From positions 2,278,869-2,342,868 of the forward strand of contig NZ_CP036343.1 in the NCBI RefSeq assembly GCF_007746795.1: a DNA stretch of 64,000 nucleotides, given 5' to 3'. The position numbers and the translations under genes are program-made. The stretch's first letter is position 1, and each line of letters opens with the position of its first letter. The notes under the pieces were generated by a model. The model made no database searches and was not told the DNA's origin. It saw nothing but the letters and a program-made list of their open reading frames with translations. Of this stretch, positions 54,524 through 63,575 are shown one piece after another. The DNA is from Gimesia algae (GTDB taxonomy: Bacteria; Planctomycetota; Planctomycetia; Planctomycetales; Planctomycetaceae).

Positions 54524-55810
54524 ATGAATCAAGAATCGGACTCTCTTATGCCCCTGCGTCAAAATCAGCCAGATAAAGTATTGGCGGTCTGTTATGGAGG
54601 CGGCCACGTCCTGATGTTGATCCCTGTTTTGAAATATTTGCAGTCGCTGGGCTATGAACTTCAGGTGCTCGGACTGACCACTGCCGCGGCTGCCCTGCGA
54701 AAAGCTGGTTTTTCTCCACTGGGATTCCGGGATATTCTGCGTCCGGAAGACTCTCGCGCGCACGAGCATGGTACTCGCTTGGCGGCAGACATGCATCATG
54801 GCAGTAAAGTCAATTCTCTGGACGAATCCGTAGCTTACCTCGGACTCTCTTATGCAGACCTGGAGGATCAAGTGGGCGTTGAGGGGGCCCGGGAGGCATT
54901 CCGTGAGAAAGGCAGGCAGGCATTTCTCCCCCTCAATCCGATGCGGCGTTTCTTCGATCTACTTCAGCCAGACGTTTTATTAACAACCAATTCTCCTCGC
55001 GCCGAACTGGCTTCAATTCAAGTAGCAGCAGAGCGTGGAATTCCATCAGTCGGTGTTCTTGATCTGTTCGGTCTTCAGCCTTACAACGACATCCCGACTG
55101 ATTATGTCTGCGTTCCCTTTAAACAGGCCGTTTCCATTCTGGCAGAGCGTGGTCTTGATCCCGGCGCATTGACCGTAACCGGAAACCCGAATTTTGACTG
55201 GGTCCATAAAGTTCTTGAAGCGGAGAGCAAGGCTCCCCAATGGCGCAGAGTACATCAGATAAAACCCGATGAACTGCTGGCGCTGTACGCAATGAAACCA
55301 AACTGGGATGAACATGAGGAAATGATCGTCAGTAGCCTGGAACAACTCCTGCCTCAGAAGCCGGAATTGAAAATTGCTGTCAGACCACATCCTAACAGCG
55401 ACAGTCAACTGGCCACCAGCGTGATCTCACGACTGGGAGCTGCTGCGTTTGTTGACGACCGTACTCCTCTTCCAATGGCCATTGAAACATGTGATCTGCT
55501 GATTACTCATAAATCCACAGTCGCTGTGGAAGCAGCACTCCTGGGACGACAGGTTGCCCTGTTTCACTCGAACCATGATTATCCAACACATGGCATTCCC
55601 CTGCACCTGTATAACTGGGGCAGCTACTCAATCAGTGTGGCAGAAGGCGTTCAGGCACTGTCTCTCTTAAAAAAAGAATCTGCTGCATTGCAACATCAAC
55701 GCGGTACAGAAGTCCGTACTGCCTGGAATTGCGATGGTCGATCCCATATACGGATCGCGGAGGTTGTGATTAGAGCATTGCATGACATACAACAGACCAA
55801 AGCAGCCTGA
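54524..55810 (+). CDS. GT-B fold glycosyltransferase/epimerase-like protein
   Basis: The 428-residue product has VLAVCYGGGHVLMLIPVLKY near the start and, in the second half, LKIAVRPHPNSDSQLATSV and CDLLITHKSTVAVEAALLGR, the kind of segments found in UDP-GlcNAc 2-epimerase-like and CDP-glycerol transferase-like GT-B folds. I cannot assign a substrate. It is probably cytoplasmic and part of the glycan locus. ATG 54524 and ATG 54548 are both possible, neither with a clear ribosome binding site. Confidence 0.65.
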   Translation: MNQESDSLMPLRQNQPDKVLAVCYGGGHVLMLIPVLKYLQSLGYELQVLGLTTAAAALRKAGFSPLGFRDILRPEDSRAHEHGTRLAADMHHGSKVNSLDESVAYLGLSYADLEDQVGVEGAREAFREKGRQAFLPLNPMRRFFDLLQPDVLLTTNSPRAELASIQVAAERGIPSVGVLDLFGLQPYNDIPTDYVCVPFKQAVSILAERGLDPGALTVTGNPNFDWVHKVLEAESKAPQWRRVHQIKPDELLALYAMKPNWDEHEEMIVSSLEQLLPQKPELKIAVRPHPNSDSQLATSVISRLGAAAFVDDRTPLPMAIETCDLLITHKSTVAVEAALLGRQVALFHSNHDYPTHGIPLHLYNWGSYSISVAEGVQALSLLKKESAALQHQRGTEVRTAWNCDGRSHIRIAEVVIRALHDIQQTKAA

Positions 55811-55820
55811 TACCATTTAG

Positions 55821-55910
55821 ACTGTGTCCAGTTATACTGTCGCGTCGCCAGGGCCATTTGGACCGAGTATAATAGATTGAGAGTCGCTATGGTTAAATGT
55901 GATGTGCTCC
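55821..55910 (+). repeat. dispersed repeat, copy C
   Basis: It reads CTGTGTCCAGTTATACTG, CGCGTCGCCAGGGCC, TTTGGACCGAGTATAATAG, GAGTCGCTATGGTTAAATG and GATGTGCTCC. It begins 11 bp after the stop of the GT-B-like gene and ends 68 bp before the deacetylase start. Confidence 0.72.
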
Positions 55911-55978
55911 AGGCTGATCTAACAGAATCCAGAAACTCTGCTACCCAACATGCCCATTGAAATAATGAAAGAACTCTC

Positions 55979-56920
55979 TTGAATACTAAATCCCAATGCC
56001 CGCATGGAATTATGTTTCATCACTTTTATGATGATAAACACATAAAAGGGCAAGGTGCGATTTCACAGAATGAACTGGCGCAGATCATCGAATACTACCA
56101 GCGGCATCATCAGATTCTACCTGCCCTCGAATGGCTCGAAAAAGCAATTCAGAACAACCTCCATGAAAATGAAGTTTGCCTGACATTCGATGATGCCCTG
56201 CTCTGTCAGTACGAAGTCGCACTGCCGGTGCTGGAAGCATTTGATTTGAGCGCATTCTGGTTTGTCTATTCTTCGGTCATTACGGGTGGCACTGAAAAGC
56301 TGGAAATTTACCGGAAGTTCAGAACATCCTGCTTTGAAGGCATTGATGCTTTTTATGAGGATTTCTTTGGAACTGTCAACACTTCACCATATGCATCCCA
56401 GGTGGTGACTGCCTTAAACGAATTCTCCCCTGCAACCTATCTCAGCCAGTTTCCCTTTTACACGGAAGCAGACAGGCGTTTTCGCTTTGTTCGCGATCAT
56501 GCCCTGGGCGTCGATGCCTACAATCACATCCTGGATCAGATGATCGATGCACAAAACATCGACTTAAATGATTTTTCCAGTGATTTATGGATGAATGACC
56601 GGCAGGTAATTGCACTGCACGAAAAAAACCACGTTATAGGCCTGCATTCTCATACTCACCCAACTGCGCTGGCAGCCTTACCCGCGAAAGATCAGTGGAC
56701 AGAATACAAAACCAATTATGACACACTGAATGAGATCTTAAATGCAACACCTGAAACAGTCTCACACCCCTGCAACTCATATAATCACGAAACTATTCAG
56801 ATACTGCAGGACCTGAAAATCAAAATCGGCTTTCGATCCAATATGGCGGAACCACATTCCTCACTTCTCGAATTCCCCCGGGAAGACCATGCAAATATCA
56901 TGGGAAAAATTGCAGCATGA
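55979..56920 (+). CDS. polysaccharide deacetylase family protein
   Basis: The 313-residue product has VCLTFDDALLCQYEVALPVL, the first NodB motif with the catalytic Asp, and IGLHSHTHPTALAAL, the HxxxH motif of the CE4 family. Between them is a helical insertion of about 100 residues. No signal peptide is seen, so it may act on a lipid-linked or nucleotide sugar in the cytoplasm. The start is a TTG at 55979; an ATG at 56012 inside the first motif-bearing strand is less likely. It overlaps the formyltransferase gene by four bases. Confidence 0.8.
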   Translation: MNTKSQCPHGIMFHHFYDDKHIKGQGAISQNELAQIIEYYQRHHQILPALEWLEKAIQNNLHENEVCLTFDDALLCQYEVALPVLEAFDLSAFWFVYSSVITGGTEKLEIYRKFRTSCFEGIDAFYEDFFGTVNTSPYASQVVTALNEFSPATYLSQFPFYTEADRRFRFVRDHALGVDAYNHILDQMIDAQNIDLNDFSSDLWMNDRQVIALHEKNHVIGLHSHTHPTALAALPAKDQWTEYKTNYDTLNEILNATPETVSHPCNSYNHETIQILQDLKIKIGFRSNMAEPHSSLLEFPREDHANIMGKIAA

Positions 56921-57711
56921 AAATCACGGTCTTTACCAGCAATCAACCACGACATATTTCTCTAATCGAATCTCTGGCAGAAATCGCAGATGAAGTTTAT
57001 GCGGTCCAGGAATGTAATACGATATTCCCCGGACACGTCGCGGATTTTTTCCGTCGATCAGACATCATGCAGGAATATTTCAGCCACGTCTTGCAGGCGG
57101 AAAAGTCAATTTTTGGTCATCCCCGCTTTACCCCGAGTAATGTCAAATCGCTCTCAATGAAACTGGGAGATCTAAATCGGCTGGAGTCTCCAACACTGCA
57201 GCCCGCTTTGGAAAGTGACTACTACATTGTGTTTGGCAGCAGTTTTATCAAAGCGGAATTATGTGACTTTCTGGTCGAGCATCAAGCGCTGAATATCCAC
57301 ATGGGAGTCTCCCCCTACTACCGCGGCAGCAGCTGCAATTTCTGGGCACTCCAGGAGGGGCACCCCGATTTTGTGGGCGCTACCATCCACCTGCTCTCTA
57401 AAGGTCTGGACTCCGGCCCAATGCTGTTTCATGCTTTACCGAAACCGCAGGAATCGGAACCATTCCAACTGGGAATGCTAGCTGTCAAAGCGGCACATGA
57501 AGGATTAATCAGCCATTTGAAAACAGGTTCAATTTTTGAATTTACGCCTGTAATTCAGGACAAATCACTGGAAATGAAATACACGCGCAACTCAGATTTC
57601 ACAGATGAAATCGCGGCTGATTACCTGAAAACAGCCCCAACCCCCGCGGAAGTATTACAGGCGCTGGAAGCCAGAGATCTAAACCAGTTCCTGTATCCTT
57701 ATCTGGCATGA
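56917..57711 (+). CDS. formyltransferase family protein (sugar N-formyltransferase-like)
   Basis: The 264-residue product has the folate-dependent formyltransferase pattern: ALNIHMGVSPYYRGSSCNFW with the Asn and His of the active site, and GATIHLLSKGLDSGPMLF with the Asp. It lacks the C-terminal tRNA-binding domain of methionyl-tRNA formyltransferase. Coupled by ATGA to a deacetylase, it may formylate the amino group that the deacetylase uncovers on an amino sugar. That order of action is inference. Confidence 0.82.
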   Translation: MKITVFTSNQPRHISLIESLAEIADEVYAVQECNTIFPGHVADFFRRSDIMQEYFSHVLQAEKSIFGHPRFTPSNVKSLSMKLGDLNRLESPTLQPALESDYYIVFGSSFIKAELCDFLVEHQALNIHMGVSPYYRGSSCNFWALQEGHPDFVGATIHLLSKGLDSGPMLFHALPKPQESEPFQLGMLAVKAAHEGLISHLKTGSIFEFTPVIQDKSLEMKYTRNSDFTDEIAADYLKTAPTPAEVLQALEARDLNQFLYPYLA

Positions 57712-57738
57712 ACGGTTTGTGATTCATCATGATCTGGT

Positions 57739-58500
57739 CTAAGGGTAATGTGAAAGCGGTTCTTCAGATAGATGCCCGATGACATCAGAAACACGTTTGA
57801 CTATCTGTGAAAACATTCTGGCCCCTTTTTCTTTACTGGCCAGATCGGGTCGACCTGTTGCACCGGCACTCGTACGTTGGAACATGTCGCGACAGATATA
57901 AACACCATCAATGAGGTCTGGTGCATAATCATCGAAATTTTCCACTTTTGCACTTCGTATCAACTCGGGCCTGAGATGCATGATCAGGGAGGTTTCTGCT
58001 TCGCAGGCATGCCCGACTGTTTTGCAATCCCCTTCCATGACTGACGCGATTTCTTCCTCTGCAATCGACCAGTAAGAAGCAGCCATCAACTGGCAGTTCG
58101 GATAGTCAACTTGCAGTCGTCGCAGTGAAATCTGCATCGGACCGATGTTTCCCCCATGTCCATTCAGAATCATGACACGGCGAAACCCATCCTTCAGCAG
58201 TGATTCACAGATTTCGCAGAGCAGCGTCTCATAGTTTTCTACCCGGGAAGTCAATGTGGCTCCCCAGCGGAGATGATGCTGACTGGCCCCCAACCAGAGC
58301 GTTGGCAGAAGTACGATTTTTTCTTTAAGTTGTTCCTCGACCTGTTCTGCGACGGCAGTACAGATTATGGCATCGGTACCGGTTGGCAGATGCGGTCCAT
58401 GCTGTTCGACTGCGGCAATCGGCAGGACGGCCAGGGTCTCCTCGCGGGATATATTTTTCAGTTCAACAGCTGTTGGTCTGCTTTTCAAAAACTGGTCCAA
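57739..58500 (-). CDS. creatininase family amidohydrolase
   Basis: The 253-residue enzyme has LPIAAVEQHGPHLPTGTDAI, VMILNGHGGNIGPMQISL and GHACEAETSLIMHLRPELI, which give the Glu, His and Asp ligands of the two-metal site in this family. Members act on creatinine or formamides or in cofactor pathways (MftE, ArfB-like). The neighbouring formyltransferase makes a deformylase role imaginable, but nothing proves it. The start is a TTG at 58500 with no clear ribosome binding site. Confidence 0.85.
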   Translation of the reverse strand: MDQFLKSRPTAVELKNISREETLAVLPIAAVEQHGPHLPTGTDAIICTAVAEQVEEQLKEKIVLLPTLWLGASQHHLRWGATLTSRVENYETLLCEICESLLKDGFRRVMILNGHGGNIGPMQISLRRLQVDYPNCQLMAASYWSIAEEEIASVMEGDCKTVGHACEAETSLIMHLRPELIRSAKVENFDDYAPDLIDGVYICRDMFQRTSAGATGRPDLASKEKGARMFSQIVKRVSDVIGHLSEEPLSHYP

Positions 58501-58772
58501 TTGTTATGAAGGTTGTTAGCGTCCTTTTGACGAGGAGAACTTTTGATGAACAAGCGAAGAAAACGTCACAACCCCGCCCGATTGAACGGCATTTAAGTTC
58601 TATTCACCGTTTTTTTTCGTGAATATTGACGGGCGAACTGTTTTCCCGTCCCTCAGAATAATTCTGCCCACACAGCAAGTCATATGCGTAAAAAAACTTG
58701 CCCCGGAGAGCAAGTCAAGAACATCGGATTCATTTTTAGAACTCAGTCCTAACTTCAGTCCCTCAAATACAT

Positions 58773-59189
58773 TCATTTTTTTGTAGTCAATTCAAACGGG
58801 ATCTGGTTTGCATCACCGGCTTTAACTTCGGCTGTAAGCGTGGACTGATCATTGTATCTGGGGGGAACCAGGTTTTGTCCCGGTTCTTCCGGATTTTTCT
58901 CTTTCGAGATTTTCACAGCATGTGCTCCGGGAATTGCCCCCACAGTATTGGCATTATAGAGCAACTTATAGTTTCCATTGTCATCCGTTAATGCAAACGA
59001 AGCTCCTCCTTCTTGTGGTTGAAATATGATATTCGCCCCTGCAAGCGGACTTCCATCCATTGTAACGGTCCCTATTACTGTTGTCAGTTCAGGAAGTTGC
59101 TCTCCTCCCCCAAAGCACCCTGACATTATGAGGCAAGCAAATAAATAAAAACTGGATTTTCGAACATGTTTGTGCAACAGCCGCATCAT
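58773..59189 (-). CDS. lipoprotein with carboxypeptidase-regulatory-like domain
   Basis: The 138-residue product starts MMRLLHKHVRKSSFYLFACL and has the lipobox LIMSGC, so the Cys should be lipidated and the protein membrane-bound. The rest is a beta sandwich (VIGTVTMDGSPLAGANIIFQ, then FALTDDNGNYKLLY) of the carboxypeptidase regulatory/transthyretin-like type. Planctomycetes pair such small lipoproteins with DUF1559 proteins, as here. Their role is not known. A longer frame to 59282 lacks any support. Confidence 0.82.
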   Translation of the reverse strand: MMRLLHKHVRKSSFYLFACLIMSGCFGGGEQLPELTTVIGTVTMDGSPLAGANIIFQPQEGGASFALTDDNGNYKLLYNANTVGAIPGAHAVKISKEKNPEEPGQNLVPPRYNDQSTLTAEVKAGDANQIPFELTTKK

Positions 59190-59547
59190 CTGAAAACTTT
59201 CGCTATTAGAAATGGTAGTTGATAGAATTACATAAGTAATGAGTTGAGTCCGGAATGCAAAATGATCGATCCCTCTGACCAAAGGAACATTACATTAAAC
59301 CATAGCGTCTTTCCTCATGTTCAACTCGGTCCCAACACCACTAGTGGAGTGTCATTTTTAAAATTTGGGTTGATAGATATCACGAGAGTGCGACAACTGA
59401 GCACGTAAACGACACCCCCAACCCTCAATTTGTAGCTTGACAAAGCACTAAAAGATACTGGAGCATAACTGGACACGGACTAGCTTAATGCAAACTTCAA
59501 TATGCAATCAATTGGATGAATTATTAAAGCGATCCCTGTAATACAGC
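59190..59547. other. 358-bp intergenic region
   Basis: Apart from the split repeat copy D, no gene, terminator or clear promoter is seen between the DUF1559 gene and the lipoprotein gene. Confidence 0.5.
59284..59482 (-). repeat. dispersed repeat, copy D (split)
   Basis: On the minus strand, 59336-59284 reads GTTGGGACCGAGTTGAAC then AAAGACGCTATGGTTTAATG, the right half of the repeat. GTCCGTGTCCAGTTATGC, the left half, is found at about 59482-59461. Some 110-120 bp of other sequence, with a CCACTAGTGG palindrome at its inner edge, stand between. I infer an insertion into one copy. Confidence 0.5.
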
Positions 59548-60513
59548 TTAAAACTCTCCAATTATCTCGCCCCCCCGGGAAGAAATCAGTGCCTGGACAA
59601 CCGCAGTCATATTTGCATTTTCGCTCAAGAAGCGAACAGCCCCATCTCCGAGTAGAATATGCACACCACCGACATGAAAACTTCCCGCGCCCCATCCATA
59701 AACCCGTTGACTATAGGCTGCATTCCGAGGCCGATTGATCCCCTGGCCAGTGGGACGAATAAAATGCGTATGTGTGAATGTATCCCAGAAAGGACCAAAA
59801 CCAACATAGGTATCAGATCCACTTGTCGTTTTCAGCAGAGGAGTTTCGATCAGAATCACTGTATTGCTGGTTCCATCAGTAATTGAAGAAATTTTTGCAG
59901 AACCGTTCAGCCCAAGCACACCTTTCTGACTATATGTATCTCCCTGAAATGAAGTAGATTTATCAGAATCATACTGATTTGCAGCCACACCATAGCTCGT
60001 CCGGTGGGCACCGTTTGAATAATAAGTGGAACCGGAATCTGTTCCGATGGGGGTTCCACTATCAGAGGGACAGAGAAAAACAGGTAGATTTGCACCAATT
60101 AAATTAAATTGATTCGATGTTGTAGGAGGAGCGGTATGTCCGCAGCTGGAATGCATTGCTGGCCCACTGGGTGTTGACCAGTTGTAAAGGTTGTAGAGAG
60201 GTGCCTGATCCAGAAAAGGGAGCAACATCTGGTAACAGGTATGATTCATTATATTATTGGTAGCATAAATTGAGGAGCATTTTGCACTACCGGGGTTTAT
60301 CGCAGCTGGTGGAAATACTCGATGTGTATCATGGTAATTATGAAATGCCAGTCCCAGTTGCTTCAAGTTATTTTTACAGGTACTGCGACGTGCTGCTTCG
60401 CGCGCCTGTTGAACGGCTGGTAACAATAACGCAATCAGGATCGCAATAATGGCGATGACCACTAGTAATTCAATCAAAGTAAATCCGCGTCGCTTTGTAG
60501 CACTCTGAAACAT
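59548..60513 (-). CDS. DUF1559 protein with type IV pilin-like N-terminus
   Basis: The 321-residue product starts [20 protein letters not shown], continuing [16 protein letters not shown], the prepilin peptidase cleavage site and hydrophobic helix, then [20 protein letters not shown], the DUF1559 signature. The C-terminal part contains [16 protein letters not shown], also typical. The family is greatly expanded in planctomycetes and may form pilus- or secretion-like filaments. ATG 60513 has AGGAG nine bases upstream; the TTG just before it is not needed. The lipoprotein gene follows on the same strand. Confidence 0.92.
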   Translation of the reverse strand: MFQSATKRRGFTLIELLVVIAIIAILIALLLPAVQQAREAARRSTCKNNLKQLGLAFHNYHDTHRVFPPAAINPGSAKCSSIYATNNIMNHTCYQMLLPFLDQAPLYNLYNWSTPSGPAMHSSCGHTAPPTTSNQFNLIGANLPVFLCPSDSGTPIGTDSGSTYYSNGAHRTSYGVAANQYDSDKSTSFQGDTYSQKGVLGLNGSAKISSITDGTSNTVILIETPLLKTTSGSDTYVGFGPFWDTFTHTHFIRPTGQGINRPRNAAYSQRVYGWGAGSFHVGGVHILLGDGAVRFLSENANMTAVVQALISSRGGEIIGEF

Positions 60514-60774
60514 CAAGAAAACTCCTAGTATAAAACATTTTTAATAACTTAGGGCATTTGTTAAACACTCAACACAGTCCGCATCTTGGGTAAGAAGAGG
60601 GCTGCCTCAGTATTGAAGCACTCCGCGCTATCAAATACAAAGTGATGTAAGACTGTTTGGAATAGAGATTTAAGAAGAGAATTGCTGTTCGAAAATATAA
60701 TGCGAGCACATTTATTTTCTTAAGTTAACTTATATCACTCTATCAAAACTTAGTACATGAATCAAATGAAACGG

Positions 60775-60807
60775 TGGAGATTGGCGTGCAAAGCGGACCC
60801 ACTTTGG
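60775..60807 (+). repeat. IS21 left terminal inverted repeat
   Basis: It begins TGGAGATTGGCGTG and continues AAAGCGGACCCACTTTGG after one variable base. It matches the right end at 32 of 33 positions. The target copy AAACGG precedes it directly. Confidence 0.9.
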
Positions 60808-60890
60808 GGGAGTTATTGGCGCGTAAAATGGACCCATCGTAGCAAGTTCCTGATACTGGAGGCTTTTGACCTTCAGTTTCGGGGTGAAGG

Positions 60891-62594
60891 ATGCTTACGG
60901 TGGACGATTACGGACGTATACGGCGTGCTCATCGCGACGGGATGAGCATCCGGGAAATCGCTCGGACATTTCATCATTCACGGCGAAAGATCCGCGAAGT
61001 ATTACACGGTGCAGGGCAACCGCAACAATATTCGCAGCGCCAGACTCAGGCGGCTCCCCGACTGGGCCCCTTCCATGAGACCATCCGACAGATTCTCGCC
61101 GATGATGAATCGCAACCACCCAAACAGCGGCACACAGCACAACGAATCTTTGAGCGACTGCGGGACGAGCACGGCTATCTCGGCGGTTACGATGCAGTTT
61201 GTCGATTCGTGCGGAAGCACCGAACCAATAAACGTGAAACATTCATCCCGCTTGATCACCAACCGGGCCAACGGCTGGAAGCCGACTTCGGCAAGATTTA
61301 TGTCGATTTTCCCGACGGACGACGACGGGTTTCAGTGTTGATTCTGGTCTGGTCGTATTCCAACGCCCCCTTTGTGATCGCTCTACCGACGGAACGGACC
61401 GAAGCGATTCTGGAAGGCATGGTGCAGGCGTTCGAGTATTTTGATCGCGTTCCCAAAGAAGTCTGGTGGGACAACCCGAAAACGGTAGCCGACGCGGTGC
61501 TCAGCGGGCGGAGTCGCAAAATCAACCAACGTTATGCAGCCCTGGCAAGTCATTATGTCTTTGAACCACTGTTCTGCCTGCCGGCCAGCGGGAACGAAAA
61601 ACCGGTCGTTGAGAATCGCGTGAAGACGTTGCAGCGGAAATGGTCGACTCCGGTTCCCAAGATGGAAGATTTCGAGGAACTCAACAACTATCTTCGGCAA
61701 TGCTGCCTCCAGGAACAGCAGCGTCTCAGTAGTGGTAAGACAGAAACCATCGGCACACGATTGGAACAGGACAAACAAAACGCCGCCGGGTTGCCCAGGC
61801 ACCGCTTTGATCCGTGCATCCGCCGGGAAGTAAAGGTCAACAAGTATCAGTTCGCCCGGTTTGAGAACGTGGATTACAGCGTGCCGCGACAGTGTGCGTT
61901 TCAGACGGTGAGCGTCAAAGGTTACGTTGACCGTGTGGAAATGGTCTTTAAGGGAACTGTGGTGGCAACCCATCAAAGAAGCTATGAGAAAGGGTGTCAG
62001 ATTCTTAACCCGTTGCATTACCTCGCAGCTTTGGGGCGGCGACCGGCTGCGTTAGATCATTCCAACGTCTACCGTCAGTGGAAGCTACCGCCGGTGTTTG
62101 ACGAACTTCGCGAACGGCTGGAAAACCGGCATGGCTTATGTGCGGGAGCAAAACAATATGTACGAGTGCTACAGCTATTGTCCGCACATCCAGTCCAGCG
62201 CGTCCAGAAAACCATCGAACAGTTGCGTGGCCCCGAAGGAGCGGATGCCGACCGGATCATTCGCCGGGTCAAACGCAGTACCGCGCATGCCCGCAATCAG
62301 CCTGATTTCTCTCCGGCAACTCTGAGCAAAGAAGAATTGAGTCGTCCGGAGGTCTTGTCGGTACAGGTTCCCTGTCCGAGCCTGAACCATTTTGATTTGT
62401 TTCTTTCTACGTCAACACAAGGAGATCATCGTGCCCCCACAAACAATACAGAAGAAAAACGATCCGAATCTACTGCTGCAGAGCAATCTCAAGCAGTTAA
62501 GGTTACCGGCCATGAATGCGGAGTTCGAGAAGTTGGCCCACGAAGCGGCCAACTCAAATCAGACGTTCGAGCAATATCTGCTGCAGTTGACTGA
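60891..62594 (+). CDS. istA: IS21 family transposase IstA
   Basis: The 567-residue product has an N-terminal helix-turn-helix (DGMSIREIARTFHHSRRKIR) and an integrase core whose DDE residues are seen in RLEADFGKIY, EVWWDNPKTV and EKPVVENRVK. It catalyses cut-and-paste strand transfer with the help of IstB. Family members usually end soon after the LNHFDLFL-like segment; here the frame runs about 65 residues further, through 164 bp of istB, into a polar tail without family likeness. A lost stop codon is likely and may not harm function. Confidence 0.92.
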   Translation: MLTVDDYGRIRRAHRDGMSIREIARTFHHSRRKIREVLHGAGQPQQYSQRQTQAAPRLGPFHETIRQILADDESQPPKQRHTAQRIFERLRDEHGYLGGYDAVCRFVRKHRTNKRETFIPLDHQPGQRLEADFGKIYVDFPDGRRRVSVLILVWSYSNAPFVIALPTERTEAILEGMVQAFEYFDRVPKEVWWDNPKTVADAVLSGRSRKINQRYAALASHYVFEPLFCLPASGNEKPVVENRVKTLQRKWSTPVPKMEDFEELNNYLRQCCLQEQQRLSSGKTETIGTRLEQDKQNAAGLPRHRFDPCIRREVKVNKYQFARFENVDYSVPRQCAFQTVSVKGYVDRVEMVFKGTVVATHQRSYEKGCQILNPLHYLAALGRRPAALDHSNVYRQWKLPPVFDELRERLENRHGLCAGAKQYVRVLQLLSAHPVQRVQKTIEQLRGPEGADADRIIRRVKRSTAHARNQPDFSPATLSKEELSRPEVLSVQVPCPSLNHFDLFLSTSTQGDHRAPTNNTEEKRSESTAAEQSQAVKVTGHECGVREVGPRSGQLKSDVRAISAAVD

Positions 62595-63222
62595 ACTGGA
62601 AGTGGCGGCACGGTCCACGAATGCGCTGACCAGCCGGATCAAACAGGCTCAGTTCCCAGTGGAAAAAGGGCTGGAAGATTACGACTTCGCGGCCATGAAA
62701 TCAGTCAACAAACAGAAGGTGTTGGAGCTGGCCCGTGGTGAATGGGTCCGGCAACATACCAATCTCTGTCTGCTTGGTCAGCCGGGAACGGGCAAAACCC
62801 ATCTGGCGATTGCACTGGGCCTGGCCGCCTGTCGTGAAGGAATCCGAACGAAATTCTTCACCGCTGCGGCACTCGTCAATCAACTGGAAACCGCGCAACA
62901 GCAATACAGTCTGGAGCGTCTCCTGAACAGGCTCGACAAGCTCGATCTGCTGATTGTCGACGAGCTGGGTTATCTGTCTTTCAGCCGTGCTGGTGCGGAA
63001 CTACTGTTCCAGGTGTTTGCTGATCGTTATGAAAGACGAAGTCTGCTGATCACCAGCAACCTCGCCTTCAGCGACTGGGGCCAGATCTTTCAGGGCGAAC
63101 GGATGACGGCAGCACTTTTGGATCGATTAACGCACCATTGTGAAATATTTGAGATGAATGGTGAAAGCTATCGGTTCAAAGAGTCGATGAAACAAAAGAA
63201 GCCACCTCGCAAAAAAGCCTGA
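62431..63222 (+). CDS. istB: IS21 helper ATPase IstB
   Basis: The 263-residue AAA+ protein has Walker A in LLGQPGTGKTHLAIALGLAA and Walker B in DLLIVDELGYLSFSRAGAEL, close to DnaC. It prepares the target DNA for IstA. The start is GTG 62431, which has AAGGAG at about seven bases. It lies within the extended end of istA in another frame, so translational coupling is possible. Confidence 0.92.
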   Translation: MPPQTIQKKNDPNLLLQSNLKQLRLPAMNAEFEKLAHEAANSNQTFEQYLLQLTELEVAARSTNALTSRIKQAQFPVEKGLEDYDFAAMKSVNKQKVLELARGEWVRQHTNLCLLGQPGTGKTHLAIALGLAACREGIRTKFFTAAALVNQLETAQQQYSLERLLNRLDKLDLLIVDELGYLSFSRAGAELLFQVFADRYERRSLLITSNLAFSDWGQIFQGERMTAALLDRLTHHCEIFEMNGESYRFKESMKQKKPPRKKA

Positions 63223-63302
63223 GTCGCTTCCACACTTTGGCATACTGACCACCACGTTACCCCACGTGGTTAACCCAACCCCAGGTGGGTCCCATTTCCG
63301 CG

Positions 63303-63335
63303 CCAAAGTGGGTCCGCTTTACACGCCAATCTCCA
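63303..63335 (-). repeat. IS21 right terminal inverted repeat
   Basis: Read on the minus strand it begins TGGAGATTGGCGTG and continues AAAGCGGACCCACTTTGG after a T where the left end has C. AAACGG follows at 63336-63341. Confidence 0.9.
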
Positions 63336-63472
63336 AAACGGAGCATTTTCCATCGAAGATTCGCTATGAACCAACCTGGAATAGAAGCATTTGATTTATC
63401 AAATTACATCAACGGGAGTTGAGAGAATCTTCTACGTTATAAAACAGGAACTGGCAAAACTGCAGTCATTAG

Positions 63473-63564
63473 AGCGCATTAGCTTAAGCCACAGGGTCTC
63501 TCAATCAAATATACTCGGCCCATATGAACCTGGAGACGTTATAGTAAAGCTGGATACAGGTTAG
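63473..63564 (-). repeat. dispersed repeat, copy E
   Basis: On the minus strand it reads TGTATCCAGCTTTACTATAA, CGTCTCCAGGTTCATATG, GGCCGAGTATATTTGATTG and AGAGACCCTGTGGCTTAA. The GTCTC and GAGAC arms pair. It is more diverged than copies A-C. Confidence 0.6.
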
Positions 63565-63575
63565 ACTATTACCAT

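Larger units (their letters stand above)
60775..63335 (+). mobile_element. complete IS21-family insertion sequence
   Basis: The 2,561-bp element starts TGGAGATTGG and ends CCAATCTCCA. Its terminal inverted repeats match over 33 bp with one difference (60775-60807 and 63303-63335). It is flanked by the direct repeat AAACGG at 60769-60774 and 63336-63341, a 6-bp target duplication. It holds istA and istB in that order. A further internal copy of the end motif (GCGCGTAAAATGGACCC near 60820) fits the multiple terminal repeats of IS21. A small palindrome, ACCACGT/ACGTGGT, lies at 63251-63270. Intact ends and target repeats suggest a fairly recent insertion. Confidence 0.93.

Noticed and set aside
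58629..58651. GACGGG/CCCGTC hairpin between the lipoprotein and creatininase genes
   Set aside because: The loop is long and no T tract follows, so it is not supported as a terminator.
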